Positions 1 through 8,446 of a DNA stretch of 25,772 bases are shown here, one piece after another. How positions within the stretch are numbered: the stretch's first letter is position 1; every line of letters starts with the position of its first letter. The notes below the pieces were generated by a model. The model saw only the letters and a program-made list of their open reading frames with translations, had not been told where the DNA came from and searched no databases. The DNA comes from Thiodiazotropha sp037384445 (GTDB taxonomy: Bacteria; Pseudomonadota; Gammaproteobacteria; Chromatiales; Chromatiaceae). Both the position numbers and the translations under genes were made by a program. The stretch covers positions 1 through 25,772 of the forward strand of contig JARRNY010000054.1 of assembly GCA_037384445.1 (NCBI GenBank). The letters run 5' to 3'.

Positions 1-1
1 G

Positions 2-676
2 CAAGACGCAATCGGCAGTAGCGGGAACGAAGCGGGCGTTCAGCAGGCAGTGATGCAACCGAGTCCACCCCCGGCAGCGACGCTGGATCAGGTGCTCGAT
101 AAGGCCAGGAAACTCTACGCGATGGGGGATCTGCCTGCGGCGATCTCCCAGCTCGATAGTGAGGGCGGACGCTATGCTTCGGCCAAGACGGTGCAAAGCT
201 TGCAGATAAGCTACTACAGCGAATACGCAAAGCAGCTCGTCCTCGAGGACGAGCTGGAACAGGCTCGCGGTCTGCTGGAGAAGGTGGTGCTGCTGGATGC
301 AGCGGATGAACAGGCGATCAAGAATCTGATTCAGATTGAAGATAAGCTGGAGGCGAGAAGGCTCTATCGCCTTGGCAAAGATCTTTTATCAGGAGACCAG
401 GTGGAGAATGCCTATGCGATGTTTACCCAATCGCTCACTTACGATCCAAATAATGAAAAAGCGCGGGCGGCGCAGGGTCTCTGCCGGGACAAGTTGACCG
501 ATGGTTACCACCGGGAGGCTATGCGCCATTTTCGCAACCAGGAGCTGGCGCAGGCGATCGTGCTCTGGGACAAGATCCTGGCCCTCGATCCCAAGCATCC
601 CCTGGCGCCTGGCTACAGGGCGAGGGCGATGGAGATGCAGCTGAAACTGAAACAGATAGAGTCAAATCATCAGTAG
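2..676 (+). CDS. TPR-repeat protein, 5'-truncated by window edge
   Basis: The frame is open without a stop from the first bases of the window, so the true start probably lies upstream. GTG at 50 and ATG at 53 are possible internal starts but have no convincing ribosome binding site. The product is helical and rich in Ala, Leu, Glu and Gln. It shows degenerate tetratricopeptide-like pairs, for example the segment with ENAYAMFTQSLTYDPNNEKA and the later segment with AQAIVLWDKILALDPKHPLA, both with the typical hydrophobic spacing and a DPxN/DPxH turn. TPR proteins act as protein-protein interaction scaffolds. No enzymatic motif is visible, and the Pro/Ala-rich stretch before the repeats looks like a linker to a missing N-terminal part. 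The specific role is unknown. The gene ends 58 bases from the convergent WYL regulator. Confidence 0.75.
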   Translation, partial: QDAIGSSGNEAGVQQAVMQPSPPPAATLDQVLDKARKLYAMGDLPAAISQLDSEGGRYASAKTVQSLQISYYSEYAKQLVLEDELEQARGLLEKVVLLDAADEQAIKNLIQIEDKLEARRLYRLGKDLLSGDQVENAYAMFTQSLTYDPNNEKARAAQGLCRDKLTDGYHREAMRHFRNQELAQAIVLWDKILALDPKHPLAPGYRARAMEMQLKLKQIESNHQ

Positions 677-734
677 TGGCGTGGATGCAGGGTGCGGGCG
701 AAACGACTGACTAACCAGGCCAGTGCCGTTCGAG

Positions 735-1448
735 TCAAGGCCTTTCGGGTTGCTTCGAGTCGGACTCAGCCGCGTTGGTGATCGAGGAGAGAAAATCATC
801 CAGGGTACGCCCCGTCTCATCTGCAAAGTCTTCTCCGTTTTCGAACAGGTTGTCCAGGCGATCGAGGCGAAAATGACGAAAGTCGTCTCTGAGTTCGCAC
901 CAGGCGACCAGGGTCCAGGTTCGGCCCCAGTAGGCAAGACCCAGCGGGCGTACGATCCGCACAGACTTTTCACCGTCAGCACGCTGATAGCGGAACTTCA
1001 CCTTGTGCCGGTTGCGCACCGCGTGACGCAACAGGTGGAGGGCATCGCTGACCGCTTCATCCGGGCCGGAGGGCGGCACCAGGATGGCCTTGCGCGACAG
1101 CTCCGGCAATAACCGCTCCGGCAACACCGCCTCGATACGCGCCACCGCCCGCTCAGCGGCTTGGGCCAATACCGGCTCGCTCCAGACGCCGACCATGCGC
1201 ACACCCAGCAGCAGCGCCTCCAGCTCCTCCTCGTCAAACATCAGTGGCGGTAAGCGAAAGCCCGCCATCAGGCGGTAACCGAGGCCGGCTTCAGCGATGA
1301 TGGGTATGCCGGAGAGGGAGAGATCCTGAATATCGCGATAGATCGTTCGTTCAGAGACTTCCAGCAAATCAGCCAGTGCGCGGGCGGTCAGCCAGCGGTC
1401 GCTACGCAGTTCCTGGGTGATGCGAAACAGACGGTCGGCGCGTCGCAT
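735..1448 (-). CDS. WYL-domain transcriptional regulator (YafY-like)
   Basis: A 237-residue DNA-binding regulator. Residues 1-60 form a winged helix-turn-helix of the HTH_11 type (LLEVSERTIYRDIQDLSLSG), followed by the typical G-x-GYRL wing. Residues about 140-205 match the WYL domain, with KFRYQ, RIVRPLGLAYWGRTW and FRHFRLDR. The eponymous W-Y-L is WTL here (residues 178-180). WYL domains are known or proposed ligand sensors in bacterial regulators. The gene starts 3 bases after the stop of the TfoX-like gene, so the two are almost certainly cotranscribed. The divergent VOC gene and the palindrome at 1842-1869 are the natural candidate targets. That regulatory link is inferred, not shown. 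Confidence 0.88.
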   Translation of the reverse strand: MRRADRLFRITQELRSDRWLTARALADLLEVSERTIYRDIQDLSLSGIPIIAEAGLGYRLMAGFRLPPLMFDEEELEALLLGVRMVGVWSEPVLAQAAERAVARIEAVLPERLLPELSRKAILVPPSGPDEAVSDALHLLRHAVRNRHKVKFRYQRADGEKSVRIVRPLGLAYWGRTWTLVAWCELRDDFRHFRLDRLDNLFENGEDFADETGRTLDDFLSSITNAAESDSKQPERP

Positions 1449-1451
1449 GGA

Positions 1452-1784
1452 CTACTTTTTGGCACGTAATGCGGTGTCGAGGGCGATCCCCACCCAGCGG
1501 CGTAACTCATCCGGCTCTTCGATGACCTCGGCGGGCACCGACCAGTAATTCATGCGGCTGAGTTTGCCTTTCGTCTCGTAGGTGAACTGTTCGCTGCCCC
1601 CTTTCCGGTAGAAAGCCACGCTCTCTTTGTCAGCCTTGAGATAGAGTTCGCCATCATCGGCAATGGCGAAGAAGATGTCATCGCTGTAGAGGCCGGCGCC
1701 GCCGAACATGCGTTTGATGCGCAGTTGCGGTAGCCAATTCAACAGGTCTCGCAAATAGTCCAAATATTCTTCACTGACAGGCAT
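1452..1784 (-). CDS. TfoX/Sxy N-terminal domain protein
   Basis: A 110-residue protein with the TfoX N-terminal fold signature: RIKRMFGGAGLYSDDIFFAI followed by DGELYLKAD and a later MNYWSVPAEV. Full-length TfoX/Sxy proteins of Haemophilus and Escherichia regulate competence genes and carry a second C-terminal domain, which is absent here. Stand-alone N-domain proteins of this size are common and of unclear function. The start is supported by an AGGAG ribosome binding site (minus strand, 1792-1796), 7 bases before ATG. It is the first gene of a likely two-gene operon with the WYL regulator. Calling it a competence regulator would go beyond the evidence. Confidence 0.85.
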   Translation of the reverse strand: MPVSEEYLDYLRDLLNWLPQLRIKRMFGGAGLYSDDIFFAIADDGELYLKADKESVAFYRKGGSEQFTYETKGKLSRMNYWSVPAEVIEEPDELRRWVGIALDTALRAKK

Positions 1785-1841
1785 GGCCGATCTCCTGGTG
1801 GATGCACAAGGAAAGGTTACACGACACCCATGGTCGCGGCA

Positions 1842-1869
1842 CCCTACTGACAGCAGGGTGTCAGTAGGG
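1842..1869. promoter_or_regulatory. Perfect 11-bp inverted repeat, candidate WYL-regulator operator
   Basis: The left arm CCCTACTGACA (1842-1852) and right arm TGTCAGTAGGG (1859-1869) are exact reverse complements separated by GCAGGG. The site lies in the divergent intergenic region between the TfoX/WYL operon and the VOC gene, about 57 bases from the first and 42 from the second start. The long perfect dyad, the location and the absence of a T-run favour a dimer-binding operator over a terminator. The assignment to the WYL protein is inferred from adjacency. Confidence 0.6.
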
Positions 1870-1911
1870 GGCGGTTAGTCTGCAGCGACATCAACCACTC
1901 TGGAGCTAACA

Positions 1912-2340
1912 ATGACGACATCACTGATGCCAAATATGATGACCGAAAACGTCAACGAATCGGTCGAGTTCTACTGCAACAATCTGGGCTTTCGCTTTCT
2001 GGCTGGCCTGAGAGAAGGGGCCGAGAACCTGGATGGGATGCAGGAGGTTTTTGCAGCCGACGACCCTCTACAATGGGCCATGCTGGGGCGGGATGAAGCG
2101 AAGCTGATGTTTCAGTCGCAGGCTTCACTGGCTCAGGAGTGCGCTTCGATGCAGGCGCTGCCGATGAGCTTTGCCGGCACGCTCTATCTGGAAGTTGCGA
2201 GCCTGGATGATCTGTTGTCACAGATCGACAAACAAGTGGAGGTCATCGTGCCTGACCATGTCGCCTTCTACGGCATGCGCGAGCTGTGGATACGTGACAA
2301 TAACGGTTTCATACTGACACTGGCGCAGAAGGCGGGCTGA
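1912..2340 (+). CDS. VOC superfamily (glyoxalase/bleomycin-resistance fold) protein
   Basis: A 142-residue single-module protein. It opens with the usual VOC layout: strand SLMPNMMTENVNESVEFYCN, then LGF, and a second half with GTLYLEVASLDDLLSQI and ELWIRDNNGFILTLAQ. VOC proteins bind a metal between paired beta-alpha-beta-beta-beta units and include glyoxalase I, dioxygenases and antibiotic-binding proteins. The Glu in LYLEV and the Glu in RELWIRD are in positions that often act as metal ligands. The substrate cannot be told from sequence. A GGAG ribosome binding site precedes the ATG. It lies divergent from the WYL operon, shares its palindromic region, and is 44 bases upstream of tag, so co-expression with tag is possible. 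Confidence 0.85.
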   Translation: MTTSLMPNMMTENVNESVEFYCNNLGFRFLAGLREGAENLDGMQEVFAADDPLQWAMLGRDEAKLMFQSQASLAQECASMQALPMSFAGTLYLEVASLDDLLSQIDKQVEVIVPDHVAFYGMRELWIRDNNGFILTLAQKAG

Positions 2341-2384
2341 GATTGATCCGCTTTCCTGCCTAGATCATCTGCCAAGGAGTCACA

Positions 2385-2954
2385 ATGGATAAACGCAAAC
2401 GCTGTGCCTGGGTCGGCGACGAGCCGCTCTACCGCACCTATCATGACGAGGAGTGGGGGGTCCCCTGTCGCGATGATCGGGCGCTGTTTGAGCTGCTGAT
2501 CCTGGAGGGCGCGCAGGCCGGGCTCTCCTGGATCACTATCCTGAAGAAGCGGGAGAACTACCGTCGGCTGTTCGATAATTTCGATGCCGCTAAGATCGCC
2601 CGCTACACCCCGAAAAAGATCGACAAACTGCTGCAGGATCCAGGCATTGTGCGCAACCGCCTCAAGGTTGAGGCGACAGTGATCAATGCCCGCGCTTTTC
2701 TCGAACTGCAAAAAGAGCCGGGGGGCTTCAGTGGATTTATCTGGAGCTTCGTCGGCGACAAACCGATCATTAACAAGCGGCGTACGCTGAAGGATGTGCC
2801 GGCCTCCACGCCCGAGTCGGATGCACTGGCCAAGGCGTTGAAGAAGCGTGGCTTCAAGTTCGTCGGTACCACTATTTGCTATGCCTTTATGCAGGCGGCA
2901 GGGTTGGTGGACGATCACACGCTGGACTGCTTTCGCCGTACCAAACTTAGGTAA
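2385..2954 (+). CDS. tag: DNA-3-methyladenine glycosylase I
   Basis: A 189-residue base-excision repair enzyme that removes 3-methyladenine from alkylated DNA. Family hallmarks are all visible: CAWVGDEPLYRTYHDEEWG at the N terminus, LILEGAQAGLSWITILKKRE, and VDDHTLDCF near the C terminus. The structural zinc ligands of Tag correspond to Cys7, His20, His178 and Cys182. Glu41 in the LEGAQAGLSW motif corresponds to the conserved active-site Glu of the E. coli enzyme. The length matches the family (about 187 residues). An AAGGAG ribosome binding site at 2374-2379 fixes the start. The stop is only 12 bases from the end of the convergent MFS gene, with no obvious terminator between them. Confidence 0.96.
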   Translation: MDKRKRCAWVGDEPLYRTYHDEEWGVPCRDDRALFELLILEGAQAGLSWITILKKRENYRRLFDNFDAAKIARYTPKKIDKLLQDPGIVRNRLKVEATVINARAFLELQKEPGGFSGFIWSFVGDKPIINKRRTLKDVPASTPESDALAKALKKRGFKFVGTTICYAFMQAAGLVDDHTLDCFRRTKLR

Positions 2955-2966
2955 GCACCTGGCTGC

Positions 2967-4136
2967 TCATTCCCGGGCAAGCATTTTGAGCTGCAGCATG
3001 AGCAGGGTGCCAAGCCCCATCAGGATGGCCGCCAGATAGAGCCCGGCGTCATAGCTGCCCTGGCTCTGCTCGGCAATCAGACCGGTAATGGCGGGAGCGG
3101 CGATCTGCGCGACGCCGTAAGAAACGGTCATTTTCCCCATCATCTTGGCCGGGCGTGTCGGGTAGTAGCGGCCAGCCACGGTGAGCACCAGACTGACGAT
3201 ACCGATAAAGGTGCCGCCGAAGAGCACAGCGCTGAGATAGACCAGCCATGAACTATGACTGATGGTGGGCAACAGGATGCCGACGATTTGCAAAGCAAAT
3301 GCGCCGATCAGCGCATGGATGTGGCCCACCTTGCGCGCAATCAAATCCCAGAGAATACAGGCCGGTGCCGCCGCCAGGCCGATCAGCATGAAGGTGAACG
3401 TCCCCTTGCCCTGCTGGCCCGGCAACTGGTCGACGATGGCAACGATAAAGGTGGCACTGACCACATACCCGGCGCCGGCACAGAAATAGACCAGGATGAA
3501 AATGCGCAGAAAGAGCTTGCCGGGTGGGTTGTCGTGCATACTGCCGCCGCCACGGGTCAGCGTCGAGGTGTCGGGAGGCGGAAGCCAGCGCCAGGCGGGT
3601 ATCAGCAGTACGCATCCGAGCGCGGTCAAAAGAAACCAGAGTTCGCGCCAATCGAGCGTGTGCACCATCACTTCAACAACGAGGGCGCAGAAGGCAATGC
3701 CCAGACCGACACCGGCAAAGTGGATGCCCAACTCACTGCGGTGATCGTGGCGGATCAGCCAATTGAGAATCAAGCCCGAACCCAGCAGCAGTCCCGCTGC
3801 GCTGCTGAGGCCGGCAAAAAAGCGCAGCAGGCCCCAGATCCAGAGTTGCTCGGTGAAACCCATGCCAACCGTGGTGAGCAAGGCGACGATCAAACCGGCC
3901 CGGTATAACCGATCCTTTAAAATCAGATCGCTGGTGAAGGAGGCGATGAGTGCGCCGCTCAGATAACCCATATAGTTAAACGCCGCCAGCCAGCCGCCTT
4001 CGGAAATACCCAATCCCGCCTGCTGCTGCATCAGGGGTAGCAAAGGGGTGTAGGAAAAACGCGCAATGCCGAGGGTCAGTATCAGGCTGAGGATACCGGC
4101 GCTTAACACCTTCATGCGTTCCAGTTGCTGGCTCAT
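2967..4136 (-). CDS. MFS transporter, YbfB/YjiJ family
   Basis: An inner-membrane protein of 389 residues with about 11-12 hydrophobic segments. It belongs to the YbfB/YjiJ-type major facilitator group, recognised from the opening LILTLGIARFSYTPLLPLMQ, then AAFNYMGYLSGALIA and a repeated second half. The frame stays open upstream to 4307 (446 residues), but those extra 57 residues do not resemble the family. A TATACT-like -10 element on the minus strand at 4204-4209 would also place transcription start inside that extension. The ATG at 4136 (MSQQLERMKVL) is therefore chosen, although it lacks a strong ribosome binding site. The substrate is unknown; these proteins are usually annotated as putative efflux carriers. 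It is convergent with tag. Confidence 0.88.
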   Translation of the reverse strand: MSQQLERMKVLSAGILSLILTLGIARFSYTPLLPLMQQQAGLGISEGGWLAAFNYMGYLSGALIASFTSDLILKDRLYRAGLIVALLTTVGMGFTEQLWIWGLLRFFAGLSSAAGLLLGSGLILNWLIRHDHRSELGIHFAGVGLGIAFCALVVEVMVHTLDWRELWFLLTALGCVLLIPAWRWLPPPDTSTLTRGGGSMHDNPPGKLFLRIFILVYFCAGAGYVVSATFIVAIVDQLPGQQGKGTFTFMLIGLAAAPACILWDLIARKVGHIHALIGAFALQIVGILLPTISHSSWLVYLSAVLFGGTFIGIVSLVLTVAGRYYPTRPAKMMGKMTVSYGVAQIAAPAITGLIAEQSQGSYDAGLYLAAILMGLGTLLMLQLKMLARE

Positions 4137-4467
4137 AAACAGAGTGATGCTGCGGTGAGATTGTCCACGGGGGCCCAACATTAACACGTGGCGGGAAAGT
4201 GGCAGTATAAATAGAGCGGGTGATGGAGATTGAAGGTTGGGCAAGACAACGAGGCAGTCTGCCACAAACCTGTTGGCGGTCAGCATCAGGCTCTCGCCGG
4301 AAATCACCGAATATCCAGACTCCGACCAGTTTGGCTCACCGGCCCGATTCGCCGACGGGCCTCTCTACCGCTGCCACCACCACAGGACGCTGTTCGAACT
4401 ACGGATTCTGGAAAGTACTGCTAGCCGTGCCGATAGGCCCTGTCCACGGCAATCCGTGTGCTGGCCG
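4137..4467. other. Intergenic region, no supported gene
   Basis: This 331-base stretch separates the MFS gene from the PGRYW secreted-protein gene. Open frames on both strands here run into or overlap neighbouring genes and show no recognisable protein features. The only element noted is a TATACT-like -10 box for the MFS gene (minus strand, 4204-4209), without a good -35. Confidence 0.6.
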
Positions 4468-5061
4468 TCAGTTGTAGGTACACCCGCCACCGCCACAAAT
4501 AACGCTGGTACCGTCGGTGCCGATGAATCCGGTGGTGCCTCCCCCGCCAATGACGCTGCCACCGCGCCAGTTGTGGCCGCCGGAACTGCCGGCGTTATAG
4601 CCCCGCCGAGCCCGGAATAGATTGTAGGCCGCAGGGCCTCCCTCGAAGCCGGCGTTGCCGTTGGCGTCTAGCCAGTAGCGGCCGGGAATCACGCTGCCGT
4701 AGAGCGAGACCAGGAAGAGATACTCCTGCAGATGGATCTCCCGGCCGTTGACATAGACACCGGTGCCGCCGCCGGAGATGTCACTCGGCATGGGCGTGCT
4801 CACCGGGAGACCGGCGGGCAGCTGGCCGGCGTTGGGCATTCCTTCACGACCCCACAGGCCGGAACGCCGATCGTACCAGTAGCGCCCCGGGATCAGCTCG
4901 GTGTTCAACCGCTGTTCCAGGCGCGCGACCTGGCTCGCACTCAGCTGCGCACGATTGATGAAGAGATCGCTGCCGGCGATGGCGGGCAGGGTCAGGCTGA
5001 ACAGGAGGGCCAATGCCATGAGCTTTCGAACAGTGAGGTAACTACTGAGCCAAGGGTTCAT
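4468..5061 (-). CDS. Secreted protein with duplicated PGRYW module
   Basis: A 197-residue protein of unassigned function. Residues about 1-29 form a signal peptide (hydrophobic core LMALALLFSLTLP, cleavage near AIAG). Two copies of one module follow. The first begins DLFINRAQLSASQV and reaches LIPGRYWYDRRSGLWGREG; the second begins GVYVNGREIHLQEY and reaches VIPGRYWLDANGNAGFEGGP. The C-terminal 45 residues are Gly/Ser-rich and end with a CGGGGC pair of cysteines. It has a strong AGGAG ribosome binding site (minus strand, 5071-5075) 9 bases before ATG. It lies on the same strand as, and downstream of, the large lipoprotein and the STAND/BTAD regulator, so a shared extracytoplasmic role is possible. 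No enzyme motif is seen; a structural or binding role is only a guess. Confidence 0.8.
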   Translation of the reverse strand: MNPWLSSYLTVRKLMALALLFSLTLPAIAGSDLFINRAQLSASQVARLEQRLNTELIPGRYWYDRRSGLWGREGMPNAGQLPAGLPVSTPMPSDISGGGTGVYVNGREIHLQEYLFLVSLYGSVIPGRYWLDANGNAGFEGGPAAYNLFRARRGYNAGSSGGHNWRGGSVIGGGGTTGFIGTDGTSVICGGGGCTYN

Positions 5062-5161
5062 ACGATCTCTCTCCTTTTTTTGGATGTCTCTGTTTCATCT
5101 GCCGCGGGGGCATGCAGTGACGGACGGGTGTCTTGTAGTTTGGCTTATGCACCGGGATGTG

Positions 5162-5223
5162 TCCCCCCCTCTCCCGCGAGGGGAGAGGGGGACTTCTCCA
5201 GCCCGTGAGCGTAGCGAAAACGC
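5162..5223. repeat. GC-rich palindromic interspersed repeat
   Basis: A run of CCCTCTCCC, a GCGA loop and GGGGAGAGGG forms a strong hairpin at about 5166-5188. It is followed at 5202 by CCCGTGAGCGTAGCGAA. The same hairpin core and the same trailing CCCGTGAGCGNAGCGAA recur next to hemB (12701-12737 and 12830-12891). This suggests a dispersed REP-like element family rather than a gene-specific terminator. Confidence 0.7.
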
Positions 5224-5276
5224 GACTCATCACTCAAACCTGTCACGCAAGCGTTCACCGCTCTCATCTGCCCACC

Positions 5277-5305
5277 GCGGCCGGCCACGAAAGGGTGGCC
5301 GCCGC
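5277..5305. terminator. Possible hairpin terminator after the lipoprotein gene
   Basis: GGCCAC (5283-5288) pairs with GTGGCC (5295-5300) around a 6-base loop. The stem extends outward through GC-rich sequence with a bulge. It lies 15 bases beyond the lipoprotein stop on the minus strand. There is no T-run, so factor-independent termination is uncertain. Confidence 0.35.
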
Positions 5306-5319
5306 CAGGTATCGGCGCC

Positions 5320-8300
5320 TCAGGGACTGAAGGTGGCGGTCACCTGCCGGTCTGTATCCATGACCAGGGTGCAGCCCTCGCTGTTGGCGATATCGCAACC
5401 CCCCCAGCTCAGGGTCAGTCCACCAAAGGCGTTACCGACCAGGTGGACCGGGGTGCCGGCAGGCAGGGAATAGGTGCAGACGGTGGTCGGCTCGGCGCTG
5501 TTGATGCACTGCATTTGCGGTGGTAAGGGCAGGCTGAAGACCTCGCCGGCCCCGGGGCCGCCCTCGAGGGTGAGTGTCAGCGTATAGTCGCCGCTCGCCG
5601 GGGGAGTGGGCTGGGGTGGCGGTGTCACCGTGCCGAGACACATGCGGGCGGTCTCGAGTGGCTGGTTCAGCGTGGTCAAGCCGGCGGGGCGCGAGCCGAG
5701 CTGGCTGTCGAGCGCAAAGGGTGTCAACGTCAGGCTGGCGGAGAGTGCGGTTGTTTCGGTCAAGCTCGTACCGCTGGCCGTGCCCAGATACTGGCTGGCG
5801 GCGGTGTCGTCGAAACTGGCCAGCAGCGACTGACAGCCTTCGTTGATATTGCCGCTGGCATCGAGCCGCATAATCCAGGCGTCGGTCACCGCACCACTGT
5901 TGTTGTCGTCCCCATCCCAGCCAAGGGCGAAGGAGGAGGTACTGCCGGCCACCAGCAGGCCGCCATCGTTGAGCAGATGCAGGTCTTTGAGGCGGTCATC
6001 GCCGCCGGCGCCGTAGACGCGCAGGCGGTCGGGCTCCAGATCGGGGGTGAAGCGGATCAGGGCCATGTTGTCGCCGCCGTAGGGCAGGGATTCCGGATTG
6101 CCACTGGTATCGAAAGCCGTCTCGTGGGAGACCAGCGCCGAGGAGGTGTAGCCCAGCCACAAACCACCCGTCGGGGTAACCGCCAGCCGGAATGGCGATT
6201 GCTGGGACCGATCCTCGAACCACCAGCGATAGACCGGCCGGTTGATTTCGCCGCCGGCGCCCCTGGGTGCGAGGTCCTGCCGCAACAGAATACCGCCATT
6301 GGCGGGATCGAGCCTTAGCAGGCTGATCGCCGGCGAGGTGTTGGTGACGGCGAGGATGGCCCGGTCCGTTTGACCGTCGTTGGTCACCAGTGGCTGGACG
6401 CTGGGATGGTGGTTGTCGCCGAGCCCCCAGGTGTGCTGCCAGCGAAGCGTACCGTCGTTGCCCACGCGGGCAGCATAGAGCAGGACTTCCTTGTCGTAAT
6501 CTGCGTAATCATAGAGGTATCCGCTGAGCAGCAGGTCGCCGTCGGCGAACTCGGCGCTGCCCAGGGAGTCGTAACTGTAAGTGTCATGGCTGGCAGGAAA
6601 CACCGGGTATCGGCTCCAGATCAGGCGTCCGCTCAGATCGTAAACCGCCCAGCCGTTGTATCCGATAAGCATGAAACGGTTGGCATTGGCCAGCGCTACG
6701 ATAGATTTCGGAATCAAATCCGCTGCAGCGACAAGCCGTTGCTCAACCCGTCCGTCGCGCAGGAAGATCAGGCTTTCATCGTCGCCCAGGATCAGCGTGC
6801 GGCCATCGGCCAGTTCGGCGACGCTCACCGGAGGTCCCGAGAGGCGGGTATAGAGGCTGTCGGCGTCGAACAGCAGCGTGTTACTGCTGTCATAGATGCG
6901 CTGATAGGTATTGACGTATTGATTGGCGGAGTAGCCGTAGGGGTTGAGCGTCAGCGATTCTGCACGCACGTCGCCCGCCTGTAGCCAGAGACTGTCGCCC
7001 TGACCGCTGAGAGTGACGTTGGTGACGCCGAGAGAGAGATGGAACAGGAAGCGCTCGTCGTTTGCCGGATCGGCGGCATTCCTGCCGAGCAGCAGCCGGA
7101 AGGCGCCGTCCGGCCAGGCGACGATCTGCTTCTCGCGCATGCTCGCGTTACTGATGCCGGTGGCGGTCAGGTCGAAATCGCCCACCTGACTGCCCTGCTC
7201 GTCCCACAGCAGCAGGTGGCGCGGGTTGCTGGTCAGCCCGGCAAACAGGCAGCCGCCCAACTCCTTGCAGGCCAGGCCGACCGGTGTGGCATTCAGGCTG
7301 TCGAGGTCCAGATTCCAGAGGATGCCGCCGCCGGTGTCCAGGCCCAGGTAGCGGAGACGTTCGCCTTTCAGGTAGAGCACCAGATTAGTGGTGCCGGATA
7401 GCACGCCCATCTCTGCGACCGAAACAAAATTATAGGTGCCGCCGGTACCGTTGGTCTGCCAGGGGCCGAGGGTCTGCGTCCAGCTCAGACCATCCGCGCC
7501 ATCGTAGACCGAGACGGTGTATTCCGTGGTATAGCTGTAGTAGCTATTGACCTGCAGTTTGGGAATCGCAATGGCATAGGCGCCAGTGTGGCCGACTGCC
7601 AGCTTGATATTCGCCACCCATTTGGAAAAGACCCGTATCTCATCAGTGATCACGCCCGATGTCGATGGCACCCCGCGTTCATCGACCTGTTTGATGGTTT
7701 GCAGAGCGCCATTCGATGCAAAGTGAAAGAGTAATAAACGGGTGCGCCTGGTGATGCCGTAGCGACGGGTTTCGACCGCAGCGGTTTCGCGCAGCAGTAC
7801 GAATGCGCCCTGAAAGCCCGTTGTGGCGACAGCGGTTTCAAGCTGCAGCATTTCAACGCCCAGCAGCTGCGCAGGAAAGCCGTTGATGTCGGCGTCTGCA
7901 CTGTTCCAGAGGGTCGTGCCGTAGTCCATCGCCTCGGTATGCTGCCAGAGGGTTGACGGCGGTTGGCTGAGGTCGCTGTTGTATTGCACTCTGTTGACAT
8001 GAAGGCTGTAGCGGTTTCGAGTGCGGTTGATGTCGATGCCGACATTCAGGCGCCCATCGGGCAGCAGGCGATGCCTGCCGTCCAATGCCGCGAAATTCGA
8101 GAGACTCGATGCCACCTCGGCATCAGCTGCCCGATTGCCGTTAGCGTCCAGCTGCAAGGATGCGAACTCCCCGCTGGCACTGCCATAGATCCGATAGCCG
8201 TCGCCTGCGGGCAGCACGCTCAGGGCCTCGACGGGAAAATTGTCGCCGTAGACCTTGGCAAAGGTGGTGGCCCCCGTCTCTCCGCCGCCACCGCTACCTC

Positions 8301-8364
8301 CGCAGCCCGAAAGGGTGAGCAGCAGCACCAGGGTTGATCTCCATGTCCTTGTCAATTTTGCCAT
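5320..8364 (-). CDS. Large beta-propeller-like lipoprotein with C-terminal beta-repeat domain
   Basis: A 1014-residue exported lipoprotein. The N terminus has a basic start, a hydrophobic stretch and a lipobox ending LSGC, with Cys21 the predicted lipidated residue, followed by a Gly/Ser spacer. The body is rich in Trp, Tyr, Asp and Gly. It contains repeated blade-like units such as LLNDGGLLVAGSTSSF followed by DAWIMRLDASGNI, which resemble beta-propeller or delta-60-type repeats. After a proline-rich linker (PPPQPTPPASG) the last ~95 residues look like the bacterial beta-repeat (InlB B-repeat-like) domain ending QVTATFSP, with two Cys pairs. The start is backed by a GGAGG ribosome binding site at 8373-8377. 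It probably serves at the cell surface in binding or as a scaffold; the substrate is unknown. It lies downstream of the STAND/BTAD regulator on the same strand. Confidence 0.82.
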   Translation of the reverse strand: MAKLTRTWRSTLVLLLTLSGCGGSGGGGETGATTFAKVYGDNFPVEALSVLPAGDGYRIYGSASGEFASLQLDANGNRAADAEVASSLSNFAALDGRHRLLPDGRLNVGIDINRTRNRYSLHVNRVQYNSDLSQPPSTLWQHTEAMDYGTTLWNSADADINGFPAQLLGVEMLQLETAVATTGFQGAFVLLRETAAVETRRYGITRRTRLLLFHFASNGALQTIKQVDERGVPSTSGVITDEIRVFSKWVANIKLAVGHTGAYAIAIPKLQVNSYYSYTTEYTVSVYDGADGLSWTQTLGPWQTNGTGGTYNFVSVAEMGVLSGTTNLVLYLKGERLRYLGLDTGGGILWNLDLDSLNATPVGLACKELGGCLFAGLTSNPRHLLLWDEQGSQVGDFDLTATGISNASMREKQIVAWPDGAFRLLLGRNAADPANDERFLFHLSLGVTNVTLSGQGDSLWLQAGDVRAESLTLNPYGYSANQYVNTYQRIYDSSNTLLFDADSLYTRLSGPPVSVAELADGRTLILGDDESLIFLRDGRVEQRLVAAADLIPKSIVALANANRFMLIGYNGWAVYDLSGRLIWSRYPVFPASHDTYSYDSLGSAEFADGDLLLSGYLYDYADYDKEVLLYAARVGNDGTLRWQHTWGLGDNHHPSVQPLVTNDGQTDRAILAVTNTSPAISLLRLDPANGGILLRQDLAPRGAGGEINRPVYRWWFEDRSQQSPFRLAVTPTGGLWLGYTSSALVSHETAFDTSGNPESLPYGGDNMALIRFTPDLEPDRLRVYGAGGDDRLKDLHLLNDGGLLVAGSTSSFALGWDGDDNNSGAVTDAWIMRLDASGNINEGCQSLLASFDDTAASQYLGTASGTSLTETTALSASLTLTPFALDSQLGSRPAGLTTLNQPLETARMCLGTVTPPPQPTPPASGDYTLTLTLEGGPGAGEVFSLPLPPQMQCINSAEPTTVCTYSLPAGTPVHLVGNAFGGLTLSWGGCDIANSEGCTLVMDTDRQVTATFSP

Positions 8365-8446
8365 TGGGGTTGCCTCCGGAAGTGGTCGTCTCTTGTGCAG
8401 ACCCTAACCCGGTGCACCTCACAGGGGACTCACAGGGGGGAGCCGT

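Noticed and set aside
2268..2918. 216-codon minus-strand frame opposite tag
   Set aside because: tag is unambiguous with all zinc ligands, and the antisense product shows no recognisable motif.
3255..3908. 217-codon open frame on the plus strand inside the MFS gene
   Set aside because: It is antisense to a clear transporter, is rich in Gln, Asp and Arg from the opposite strand's hydrophobic codons, and has no family resemblance.
4137..4307. N-terminal extension of the MFS gene by 57 residues
   Set aside because: It is not similar to the family, and a possible -10 box lies inside it.
6370..6984. 204-codon open frame on the plus strand inside the lipoprotein gene
   Set aside because: It is antisense to a gene with a signal peptide, lipobox and ribosome binding site, and GC-rich codon bias explains the open frame.
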